Positions 9,100 through 17,724 of a DNA stretch of 64,000 nt are shown piece after piece. The notes under the pieces were generated by a model. The model had not been told where the DNA came from, did no database searches, and worked only from the letters and a program-made list of their open reading frames with translations. Made by a program: the position numbers and the translations under genes. Location of the stretch: contig NC_061134.1 of the NCBI RefSeq assembly GCF_905220365.1, forward strand, positions 1,875,001 through 1,939,000, read 5' to 3'. Origin of the DNA: Vanessa cardui (lineage: Eukaryota > Arthropoda > Insecta > Lepidoptera > Nymphalidae). Positions within the stretch are counted from its first letter, which is position 1; every line of letters starts with the position of its first letter.

Positions 9100-9402
9100 G
9101 AGTCGAGATGGCACAGTAGTTAGAACGCGTGCATCTTAACCGATGATTGCGGGTTCAAACCCAGGCAAGCACCGCTGATTCATGTGCTTAATTTGTCTTT
9201 ATAATTCATCTCGTGCTCGGCGGTGAAGGAAAACATCGTGGGGAAACCTGCATGTGACAAATTTCATAGAAGTTCTGCCACATGTGTATTCCACCAACCC
9301 GCATTGGAACAGCGTGGTGGAATATGTTCCAAAAAACCTTCTCCTCAAAGGGAGAGGAGGCCTTTAGCCCAGCAGTGGGAATTTACAGGCTGTTGTTGTT
9401 GT
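9100..9402 (+). repeat. tRNA-derived SINE, Metulj-like (family A), full length
   Basis: Plus-strand copy. Head GAGTCGAGATGGCACAGTAG (A box), GCGGGTTCAAACCCAGGC (B box), body CTCGTGCTCGGCGGTGAAGG, end CAGCAGTGGGAATTTACAGG and a (TTG)n tail. A short open frame inside it (from 9223) has no significance. It is antisense to Frl, in the intron between exons 5 and 6. Confidence 0.88.
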
Positions 9403-9774
9403 ATGTTATTTTTGGATCATCACATCATGTCTATTGACAAATACCTTGTTTACCAGCTTAATATCTTCGCGAACGCTGATATCTTTTTTATTATATTCTA
9501 GAGCGATCTTTCGCATTACCTTGTTCGTAACGATGTTTTCTTCTCGACCAATAACCTCTCGTCATCGATAGATACGACTAGGAAGTTACGGCACAGAAAA
9601 TAGCTATACGTGTTTGCCGAAGCAAAGACTGCTTTTGAGAATTTCTTAATCGAAAACTCGTATAAACTTTGTCAATAGCCCTAAATAATAGTGTACCTGA
9701 GTTTACTTCCATTTGTTTCTGGTGCAAGCTATACTTTTTTTCAATAGAATACTAATGTTATATAAATAAGACCG
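9403..9774. other. Intron stretch, no gene seen
   Basis: Part of the intron between Frl exons 5 and 6. I see no repeat family or coding signal. Confidence 0.5.
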
Positions 9775-9870
9775 GTATATGGGCCACACTGAGTGGTAAC
9801 CACTGCCCATAGATAGTGGCGGTGTAATAAAGCTTTAACGATTTCTTACATCGCCAATCCCGACCAACTT
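9775..9870 (-). repeat. Fragment of repeat family F
   Basis: Contains GGGCCACACTGAGTGGTAAC and TTACATCGCCAATCCCGACC, matching the distal part of family F in reverse. Confidence 0.55.
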
Positions 9871-9901
9871 TTTTTTACATAAATAAATAATTAAAAAAAT
9901 A

Positions 9902-10092
9902 TTGGACAACATCACATACATTATTCTGATCCCAATTTAAATAGCTAAAGCACTTGTGTTATGGAAAATCAGAAGCAACGACGGTACCAAACACCCAGAC
10001 CAAACACAACATAGAAAACTAAAGAACTTTTTCCACATCGACTCGGCCGGAAATCAAACCCTGCACTTCGGAGTACCTATGAAACCTTGGAA
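9902..10092 (-). repeat. tRNA-derived SINE family B, truncated, inverted partner
   Basis: Reverse copy of the family seen at 10173-10400: ACATCACATACATTATTCTG, GAAGCAACGACGGTACCAAA and ATCGACTCGGCCGGAAATCA. The head is cut at about 10092. It faces the next copy in opposite orientation. Confidence 0.8.
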
Positions 10093-10172
10093 AATCAAAT
10101 GTTATGATCCTTGTGAGTATATTTACAGTGACCAATGACCAACAATAAATATTGTCGCATAGCGGTAGAATG

Positions 10173-10400
10173 ACGACCTCCATGGTCGAGTGGTGTGTAC
10201 ACCGGTTTTCATGGGTACGCCACTCTGAGTTCCCGGGTTCGATTCCCGGCCGAGTCGATGTAGATTACCATTAGTTTTCTATGTTGTCTTAGGTCTAGGT
10301 GTTTGTGGTACCGTCGTTACTTCTGATTTCAATAACACAAGTGCTTCAGCTACTTACATTGGGATCAGAGTAATGTATGTGATGTTGTCTCTTATTTAAA
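10173..10400 (+). repeat. tRNA-derived SINE family B, full length
   Basis: The head resembles a tRNA: CATGGTCGAGTGGTGTGTAC (A-box region) and CCGGGTTCGATTCCCGGCCG with a perfect B box GGTTCGATTCC. The tail ends in GATGTTGTCTCTTATTTAAA. It lies 85 bp from Frl exon 5. A tRNA gene call is rejected because the same unit with the same 3' extension recurs in the window. Confidence 0.85.
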
Positions 10401-10484
10401 TTTAAAAAACAAAAATGGTGAGAATCTACTCAGACGTATTTGCGCAGGGCTCTGAAAGGATCATCGTTTTATAGGAGGGCTCAC

Positions 10485-10708
10485 CTTGTTGTTCATGATG
10501 GCGCGCATGCACATGATGCAGACGTGTATGTCGTCCGTGGACGCGCCCATGTTGAGGCGCGCCGCGTGACGCGTGCGCCGGCGGGCCGCCGCGGGGCTGC
10601 CGACCGCCTCCCCGTCCGAGTCCGCGGACCGCGCCCGCCGCCTCCACGTCGCGCTCAGGGTGCCGCTCATTTCCGTCGGAGCGCTGCAGTCTGACGTTGT
10701 TGTGTTCG
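10485..10708 (-). CDS. Frl: Frl coding exon 5 (variable linker plus LNMGASTDDIHVCIMCMRAI)
   Basis: 224-nt exon of two parts. The first ~50 residues are low complexity, rich in Arg, Ala, Ser and Thr (for example WRRRARSADSDGE), and very GC-rich. This is the variable insert of insect Frl proteins. The last ~25 residues (LNMGASTDDIHVCIMCMRAI MNNK) are highly conserved. The acceptor is TTTCATATCAG and the donor GTGAGC at 10484, followed by phase 0. Two other frames across the same bases are also open because of the base composition; the conserved C-terminal block decides the frame. Confidence 0.93.
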
Positions 10709-10854
10709 CTGATATGAAACACAATCCGAAATTATAACACTAAATGCTTTAAAGTTTATTGTGTCACAAGAATATCTAGTTAATTTAAAATGCGTCCCTA
10801 TTCAATGATTTCTATACAGGACATACACATAAAGATATATAAAAGTATGTAATA

Positions 10855-11180
10855 GTAAAAAGTAAAGTAAAGTAACAGCCTGTAAATTTCCCACTGCTGA
10901 GATAAGGCCTCATCTTCTATTAAGGATAGGGTTTGGAACATATTCCACCACGCTGTTCCAATGCGGGTAGGTAGAATGCAGATGTGGCAGAATTTCTATG
11001 AAATTTGTCACATGCAGGTTTCCTCACGATGTTTTCCTTCACCGCCAAGCATGAGATGAATTATAAACACAAATTAAGCACACATATATATGTATACATA
11101 TATAGTGGTGCTTGTCTGGGTTTGAACCCGCAATCATCGGTTAAGATGCACGCGTTCTAACCACTGGGCCATCTTAGCTC
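10855..11180 (-). repeat. tRNA-derived SINE, Metulj-like (family A), near full length
   Basis: Minus-strand copy with a (TTTAC)n tail on the left, CAGCCTGTAAATTTCCCACT, TTTGAACCCGCAATCATCGG and the head CCACTGGGCCATCTTAGCTC in reverse. Intron between Frl exons 4 and 5. Confidence 0.85.
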
Positions 11181-11217
11181 TTGAAAAGTATAGTAATTGT
11201 AAAAGTATGTAATGCAT

Positions 11218-11340
11218 TTGAGAAAAAGAGTTTCTAGACGATTCTCGGTAGAATCTGTAACCCGAATTAGTGGTAGTTGTGCATACAATGTTTCGTTCAA
11301 AAGTGTTTTATGAGCCTACTTGAACTAATGTTTTGATATT
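11218..11340 (+). repeat. Diverged short repeat family C
   Basis: CGATTCTCGGTAGAATCTGT and GTTCAAAAGTG..CCTACTTGAA show a degraded copy. The rest of this intron to 11558 has nothing recognised. Confidence 0.55.
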
Positions 11341-11558
11341 ATTGAAACTTGTGGATATAATAGTTCTTTCAAATGATGTAAGAACACTTCTATTAGTACG
11401 TGAACGTAAACAAATGACGTTGAAACCTAAATCAAAAAATAAATGGTATGTTATAGAGCAACACAAAACATTGGCGACTTTTAAATAATACTACGAAATG
11501 TTGGTAACAAAAATGATGACGAAAGATTATAGAGAACGATGGCTGCAGGTCACGTTAC

Positions 11559-11698
11559 CCTGGTTGATAGCGTCGGTGGACTGACTCCTGGCAAGCGCTA
11601 TCCTCTGCTCGTGCCGCATCATGCTCAGCCTGAAGCTCAGGTAGTCGATGAGCACGTCGAGCCCTTGGTTTTGTTCGTTTAGGAATTCCCTCACCCAT
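11559..11698 (-). CDS. Frl: Frl coding exon 4 (FH3/armadillo region)
   Basis: 140-nt exon encoding WVREFLNEQNQGLDVLIDYL, SFRLSMMRHEQRIALARSQS and TDAINQ. The WVREFLNE.N.GLDVL.DYLSF stretch is the strongly conserved armadillo-repeat part of the diaphanous-inhibitory domain in FMNL formins. The RLSMMRHEQR extension is insect Frl-like rather than vertebrate. The acceptor is TATGCAG and the donor GTAACG at 11558. Its first base completes the Glu codon of exon 3 and its last base opens an Ala codon completed in exon 5. Confidence 0.95.
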
Positions 11699-12094
11699 CT
11701 GCATAGCAAATTGTTATATATCTACAACTGTTATTAACTTATCGTTCAAGCATGGCTAAAAACTACTTACCAGACTTTGATAAAACTTTTTCGAAGTTGA
11801 TTTAAATATTTGGGCTTATATATTATAAAAGCTATCACAATTAATTAACCATCGCCGGGCACCATTTCAATAAATGGCGAAAAAGCACTAATTCAGATAG
11901 TTACTTTTTCAATGGTACTAAGACCAAAATAATAATAAAAAATAAGGTCCGTTTTACCGTTTGAGTACGGAATCCTAAAAAAATAACTAAAAAGATCTGT
12001 CATATCAATTTAATGAGAGCGGCATCACGGTTTACAGCTAGTTTTGAGAGGAATGTGTCAATATGAGTTGTAAATATAATTTCGTAATACTTAC

Positions 12095-12174
12095 TCTATG
12101 TGATTGGTTCGTAAGGATATTTCTAAATCCCTAAGAACTTGTGTGGATGTGGAGTCGCCAACCATTTTTCTTTT
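12095..12174 (-). CDS. Frl: Frl coding exon 3 (GTPase-binding/FH3 region)
   Basis: 80-nt exon encoding KRKMVGDSTSTQVLRDLEI and SLRTNHI, with the last two bases of a split Glu codon. No open reading frame of 60 residues or more marks it; I found it by bridging exons 2 and 4. Acceptor CTTTACAG precedes it and donor GTAAGT follows at 12094. It starts in phase 0 and ends with two bases left over, which match the single base that opens the next exon. The STQVLRDLEISLRTNHI block is conserved across FMNL and Frl proteins. Confidence 0.95.
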
Positions 12175-12309
12175 CTGTAAAGTTTTAATTACGTGTTATT
12201 ACTTATTATACTTTCATATTAGACAATTTTGGACATAAGTTTGGTATCTCGACAACTGGATATTGGTTTAGGGAAGTATTTTAAATAAGATCTCCACTAT
12301 TACATCTAT

Positions 12310-12480
12310 ATGGTCATCATGTTCATTGTTAGTCTAGTGGTTTTGTAAAAGGTTGAAGATTCCGAGGTCTTGGGTTCAAGACAGGTCGATAAAAAGTTAT
12401 CCGGAGAAGTTAGGAGTGCGGTCACTTCCTTACCTAAATATCATCGTACATTCTTAAGAATTAACTCTCTAAGCTGGGGG
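12310..12480 (+). repeat. tRNA-like SINE remnant
   Basis: GTTAGTCTAGTGGTTTTGTA resembles an A box and TCTTGGGTTCAAGACAGG a B box about 45 bp later. A degraded tRNA-derived SINE is the likeliest reading; no tRNA cloverleaf is supported. Confidence 0.4.
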
Positions 12481-12499
12481 CGATGAGAGTATAATTTCA

Positions 12500-15100
12500 A
12501 GGTCATTCTAGAGCGCAATAGGAACACAACATTCAAAGGAACGATACTCTTATTTGTTATATATAATGATTGGACCATTAAAACCTATTTGGACGAATCA
12601 TAAAATTTGACGACAATCACGACCCAATCAAAATCACCAGCCACGTAAACGTTACGTTAGAATATCATGAACGTTGCTAGACGAAATATTGGCCCACGTC
12701 CTTATAAGACGAGACATTCCTTTTGTATGCTATCACAAACATAGCGCCCACCACGATATTTGAATGGTGCAATCATTGAGAGATCCGCTGAATTAGGTTA
12801 ACTTATGTGAATAGTTTTCTTTGCGTATATAAAAGGCGAGGTCGTGACTGCACTAATTTCATCAATGAATAGCTTAGACCATATCGTATAGAGATTTCAA
12901 ATAAGGAATGGAAACAAAAGACTACTACCGCAATATAATTCTAGAATTAATTTCCACTAATATCGCTAGTTGATTTACATAAAAGAGAGACTAAGTTGCA
13001 AATCAAAGCAATAGATAAAAGTACTCTAGAAAATACTGAGCTTAATGATTGATGTGTATATACTATCAACTATGTTATACATGCTATGTTTATGGTTTAG
13101 ACAAACTCGTTTGACGTGATGGCACATGACAAGACGCTCTTGTGTCATAAGCGTTCGCAGTTAAGGACTTTGGGGGTCATATTTATTAAATATGGGTGGG
13201 AGGTCAAATGGAAGTCTTCTATCGTATTGGCCTGTTGATTATATTTGAGACATCTGAGGTTATCATAAGATACTTGCTTTCAACCAATTTTATAGAATAT
13301 TTATATAGTAATTAGGGAGTGGTTCATAACCCTTAAAGCGGCAATAGTATTTATTAGTTCTTTTAATGACAAACTTCTTCAATAATCATCTATTTCGTTT
13401 CACACGACACAATTTTTTATTAAATAGATATACTTAAGACATCTATTGAAGCTTATCTGAATAGATGTATCTAAAACAAGCATCGGAATTAATATCAATT
13501 GATTGCGACATCAGATAATGGTTTAAAACAATATTTTTTTATTGAATTATCCGGTGGTGTCATCGTTATTGTATTTACTTAATGATGTAATATAGGTATA
13601 CATCTTGTATATTCCATTAGAAGATATGAATGATCTTAACTAAAGTTTGTCAGAGCAAACCCATCACACCGCTTACTTCTGAAGTAAAACTTTATTAGGA
13701 AATCGCCTTATGTCGTAAGAAAACCTGCCATTTTCGTCACCACTAACCATCATTCAAAGAGCGTGGTAGAAGCAATTCCTAACCTTCTCTTCAACCGGAA
13801 GATTTATAGTAGTAGCACATTTATAGGCAGTTAAAGAGGATAAACCTATATTTTTAAAATAGTTTCGCAGACACGGTCGCGGTTTTCTAAGACCATTTCG
13901 CCTTAAATAAAACAATTGAGACCTCTCGGACATGTAACAATATGATTTGAATAATTCATGTTCCCTAATTCTCGTAACTCGCTGACTCACGCGAATTGGG
14001 ATGTCATCCACCTCTAAAAGTGAGTCAGGGTTTAGAATTATTTAGCGAATGCGACTCGACTCAACTCGACTCGACCTATGATTATGAACGGGCGACCTTA
14101 TTCCGACGTTCCTGACGTACACGTATCAGATGGCACTGATTAGACGGACAGATTTTATGTGTTTGAACTCTTTGTTGATGAGATTTAATATAGAACAGCG
14201 TTCCTACTGGAGTATTGGAAACATGTGACCATATGTTGTACGCTAACTTAAATAGTTTGTTGTTGTTGTTTTTTGTCGCCGAATCGACTTTATGGTTCGA
14301 AAACAAAACACTAACATATTGTATATTTACTATATCAAATAAAAAATAAATAGTATCAAATGTTTTGATTGAATTTGGGCCAATACGACCAATCTCAAGG
14401 TTATCTGCGCAGGAGATGTTATCATGCACAAATGTGTGCACAATCAGAGGCTCTAAAGTGCAATTCGAATAACAAGATTCTTCTCTAGAACTAGACTCAA
14501 TTACTTAATTTTCATTTCTTTGAACTTATTAACTCGATACTTACAGCTGTATAAGTTACCCATTAGACCAAGGGGTACACAAAGTACGAAATTGTGTCAA
14601 GGCGTATTAATATATTTGATAGATAATATGATTGGCTAATAGCTGTAAATAATTTCGAAATGTTCTTTGATTCAGTACTCTCTTTAGCATCGATGCATAT
14701 ATGCTATAATGACTTGATAAATAGCTCGTAATTTAGCACGACAAATGATCTGAGCATATTTACTGGAGCAATCAACGACGCTAATGCTTTATTATGTATA
14801 AAATATTCACATGTGAAGACAGCGACAATGGAAATGACGTAATACGCACAGAAGGAATCTTCAATAACATCGATTGCTGACACTGTGATTCATCGCGAAG
14901 ACATTTGTAACAATCACTTACGCCCAGACGGAGATTACGATGATGGTCTATTGAATGAGACAATGTGTATCAAGAGGTCGATGTCTCTATTTAATTATCT
15001 CTAATAAACAACTATCATTACAGGATTAGAGCACATCAATAATCAGAAACTTAACGATCAGAAATCACTCACAGCCGGCCTCACAGATATTATTGTAGGC
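12500..15100. other. Large intron between Frl exons 2 and 3, no gene seen
   Basis: Mostly unique-looking AT-rich sequence. Open frames of 85 codons (14011-13754, minus) and 119 codons (14441-14082, minus) occur, but with no recognisable domain or splice support; I regard them as chance. A short CTCGA-type pentamer run lies at 14045-14072. Confidence 0.5.
12826..12835 (+). promoter_or_regulatory. TATA-box-like motif in Frl intron
   Basis: TATATAAAAGGCG in a non-repeat stretch, the best TATA match in this intron. No convincing initiator or downstream open frame, so the promoter role is speculative. Confidence 0.2.
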
Positions 15101-15208
15101 TACTATAAACACAAATTAAGCACTTATATATAGTGATGCTTGCCTGGGTTTGAATCCGAAATCATCGGTTATGATGCACGAGTTCTAATCACTGGGCCAT
15201 CTCGGCTA
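15101..15208 (-). repeat. Family A SINE, head only
   Basis: Contains TGCTTGCCTGGGTTTGAATC and CACTGGGCCATCTCGGCT in reverse, that is the tRNA-like head. The 3' half is missing. Confidence 0.7.
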
Positions 15209-15334
15209 CGAATAATGAATCCCTCAAACCAAACAATCATGATACCGTGAAGACGCGAAGATACCTCCAGAAAAGACAAATTAGATCGCGCGTATTATAT
15301 TATTATATTTATGCCGATTAATAAGTTATATGTT

Positions 15335-15347
15335 CAATTGATATATA

Positions 15348-15397
<50 letters not shown>
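15335..15397. repeat. (TA)n microsatellite
   Basis: About 60 bp of nearly pure TA dinucleotides with a TTTA interruption, directly beside MITE copy 2. Confidence 0.9.
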
Positions 15398-15401
<4 letters not shown>

Positions 15402-15404
<3 letters not shown>

Positions 15405-15696
15405 AGTAAAACACAAATTAGATGTAGCATCGGAAAATGCAATGAAATGAAAATAAAACCGATTACAGCCGATTTTCACGACCTAGCGTCAGTTCAACTC
15501 AAGAAAAGAAGTGCATACAAATCGACGTGATTTGACGAATTTATTAGGTCATATGATATTACAAGTTATTACGTTGGTGTAAAGATTATATTCACATGAG
15601 AAATAAATATTGATAATTTGGGATACCGTACTTAATACGGATGTGATCGTGTTTACGAATTTAGCCGATGCTACATCTAAGTTGTGTCGTACTATA
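15402..15696. mobile_element. MITE-like element (family G, copy 2)
   Basis: Same ends as the copy at 5165: TATAGTAAAACACAAATTAG..CATCGG on the left and CCGATGCTACATCTAAGTTG..ACTATA on the right. The interior shares GGTCATATGATATTACAAGT. It is about 45 bp shorter than copy 1. Confidence 0.85.
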
Positions 15697-16195
15697 TGTA
15701 TATGAATAACTTGATATATTAATTTGAGCCTTAATATTATGCAATTTAATCAACCGTGTATGTTGTAAACGTAACTTTACAATCAAAGTTAAACAGTACT
15801 CGAAGGAAACAAAGGCACGAGCGATTTGCACAGAACGACTGCGGTCAGACTATTAGTTAGTGTCCCTCGGAATTGCACGGTACATCGACGCAGCCAGCTG
15901 ATGTATTGCGCTTTGTGCCACTAACGGTACTCAGTAGGGCGCTGTGCTCTATGATCGTACCTTTCGAATAATATCGTCCCTTGTGGTTTTGATTACCCTG
16001 AATAGCGTATCTGTGTATTCATTTAATCGACGCATGACCTGTTAACTAATTGTATTCCAGATAGCTTTGTGATTTAAGAACTCTATAGGGAATAGAGTTT
16101 TATAGAGCACTTGTTTTGGGAAGGAAATATTTACCCATCAGTGATTCCTATGTCAAACTATACTTCATATTGTGGTCCGATTTTTTGTGAACTAG
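15697..16195. other. Intron stretch, no gene seen
   Basis: Part of the intron between Frl exons 2 and 3, somewhat less AT-rich from 15790 to 15970. No coding or repeat assignment. Confidence 0.5.
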
Positions 16196-16380
16196 TATTT
16201 GCCCGCAGCTTTGCTCGCGTTTTAGGGTTTTGGTTGTCATATATCAGGCAAAATAGTAGTCTATGTCCTTTCTTGGAGTTAAAATTTGTTTCATATCAAA
16301 TTTCATCAAATTCGGTTCAACGGTTCGGTCGTGAAAGAGTGACAGACAGACAGAGTTTCTTTTAATTGATATAGATTGGC
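16196..16380 (+). repeat. Interspersed repeat family D
   Basis: Starts TTTGCCCGCAGCTTTGCTCG and ends with a gacagacagacagag run and 'gatatagatt'. Likely the 3' end of a non-LTR element. The open frame through it is incidental. Confidence 0.7.
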
Positions 16381-17279
16381 GCGAGTATTCACTGATACAA
16401 GGGATATGCGAATAATATATTAGATCAAATGTTTGGCGTCGCAAGGATGATGTGCGATATAGTTTATGTTCCTAACAAAAATTGATACTATCAATGTATT
16501 TCATAGTTGCGTGCGTGCAATGTCAATTTGTATTCATTTTGGCATATTATTATATTTTGTTTTATTTTTACGTGAATGTACGTATTTTTGACCAACTTCA
16601 GAAAAATGAGTACCGTTCAAGGATTGCCCTTGTAAACTGAACGGATCGGAAACGGTTTGTCGCAAATTTAGCACTCGTTTAAAGTTTTGTAAGTTTATCT
16701 ATTAATAGATGTATTTCCTAAAAAAAACCTTTTTTATTTTATTATAATAATATTACACCCAATATTATAATAATATGACAATCGGTCGCTGAGATCATAT
16801 TTATTAATATATTGTTCAAAATATCTTATTATCTTTATAAGGAAAGACAAGTTTTGCGTTGTTAATTAATTACGGCATAAGAGGAAATAATATTGCGCGT
16901 AATATGATTCAGAGAAGCTTTAGATTTAATTTAGAGCAATTTAATGCAAGGCTATGGCGCTTCCTTATTGGCGACAATATTTTAGCATTAGGTACCTACT
17001 AGATTTGTTACACATTTTTCTAGAAATACTTGAAGATCTGTTAATATTAAATCACCAATAGATTAGATTCTAAAAATATAAAAAAAAAATATCGGATGTT
17101 ATCACCTACAAACAAATAAACCTCTATGATATTATACATGTAGTATATACCAAGCGACTTCTTATAGCATATAGTGGTAGCAACGTGCGATTACAAATTT
17201 AGTAAAAATATATACATACATAGAACATATATAGAAAAATAGAAAAATCTATAACCATATCTAGAATAAATGTATGGAA
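16381..17279. other. Intron stretch, no gene seen
   Basis: AT-rich, with only a direct duplication of a TATTATAATAATAT-like motif near 16740-16780. Confidence 0.5.
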
Positions 17280-17429
17280 ATTGAAATAAAACTAGCTATA
17301 ACGGATTTGAATCGCGTATACGGGTAGACTACCCGTGACCACGAACGCTGTAAAGTGCTCGAAACGTCGGGATGTTAAAAATAATTAATATACGCGATTC
17401 AAATCCGTTATAACTAGTTTTATTTCAAT
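17280..17429. repeat. Foldback element with 41-bp terminal inverted repeats (family H, copy 2)
   Basis: Arms 17280-17320 and 17389-17429 match at 40 of 41 positions (core AACTAG(C/T)TATAACGGATTT). The interior has CGTGACCACGAACGCTG and GCTCGAAACGTCGGGATGT, shared with the copy at 7845. It ends 125 bp from Frl exon 2. Confidence 0.85.
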
Positions 17430-17553
17430 GCGTAATCGCGAAAATTTAACAAAACATTATGTTTGGAAATTAATTAATAATAGAAAAAATGAGTCCTATA
17501 TAAATACCGAAATTAAAAAGTGTTGTTGTGACCTATATGTGATTATAGCTTAC

Positions 17554-17724
17554 CCTATGACTCCTGGAGGCTTTGGGGTCGAGGTAGGTTCGAAGTTTGT
17601 TGAGGTAATGAGCCGGTGAGTCCTTCGCCTGCACCATGTCCTGGTCGCATATGATCTCCCATTTCTTCTCCAGGTCGTAATTGCGAAGCAGCTTCGCTTT
17701 ATCGGGCGGGAGATCCATTGAGGC
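17554..17724 (-). CDS. Frl: Frl coding exon 2 (start of GTPase-binding/FH3 region)
   Basis: Encodes 57 residues (1-57 of the part I can reconstruct), beginning ASMDLPPDKAKLLRNYD and including KWEIICDQDMVQAKDSP and LRTYLDPKASRSHR. The motif family M(D/N)LPPDK..LL..YD.EKKW..ICDQ is diagnostic of FMNL-type formins. The acceptor ends ..TTCCAG at 17725 and the donor is GTAAGC at 17553; the exon is 171 nt, phase 0 at both ends. It is the most upstream exon I can identify. The protein start lies further upstream, because family members carry roughly 25-35 residues before this point. A foldback repeat sits about 125 bp inside the following intron. Confidence 0.95.

Larger units (their letters stand above)
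1..17724 (-). other. Frl: Formin-like gene (Frl/FMNL type), 3'-incomplete and 5'-incomplete gene span
   Basis: Span of the part of the gene that lies in the window. Twelve exons on the minus strand join with consistent phases into 826 codons. Domain order is the diaphanous-related formin one: GTPase-binding/FH3, coiled coil, FH1, FH2. Family knowledge: FMNL/Frl formins are held inactive by DID-DAD contact, are released by Rho-family GTPases (Cdc42/Rac), and then nucleate and elongate unbranched actin filaments at the cell cortex. Seen here: residue-level similarity to Drosophila Frl and vertebrate FMNL in every exon, for example EWVREFLNEQNQGLD, ILSAFDNFKEVVGE and FGNYLNSSKRGPAYGF. Missing: the N-terminal exon (start codon, likely Met-Gly) upstream of 17724, and the FH2 C-terminus plus DAD downstream of 1517. 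Formin identity is close to certain; orthology to Frl is very likely. Confidence 0.95.

Noticed and set aside
10173..10250. tRNA gene with a perfect B box
   Set aside because: The same head recurs with a shared 3' extension at other places, so it is a SINE head; no full cloverleaf was confirmed.
10426..10722. Alternative minus and plus frames over exon 5
   Set aside because: GC-rich composition opens three frames, but only one ends in LNMGASTDDIHVCIMCMRAI.
13754..14011. 85-codon minus frame
   Set aside because: No similarity recognised and no splice context fitting Frl phases.
14082..14441. 119-codon minus frame in the intron between exons 2 and 3
   Set aside because: No domain, no splice signals, composition as the intron; judged chance.
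14900..14960. Strong donor-like GTAAGTGA on the minus strand as an extra Frl exon
   Set aside because: Exons 2 and 3 already join exactly as in the family, so no residue is missing there.
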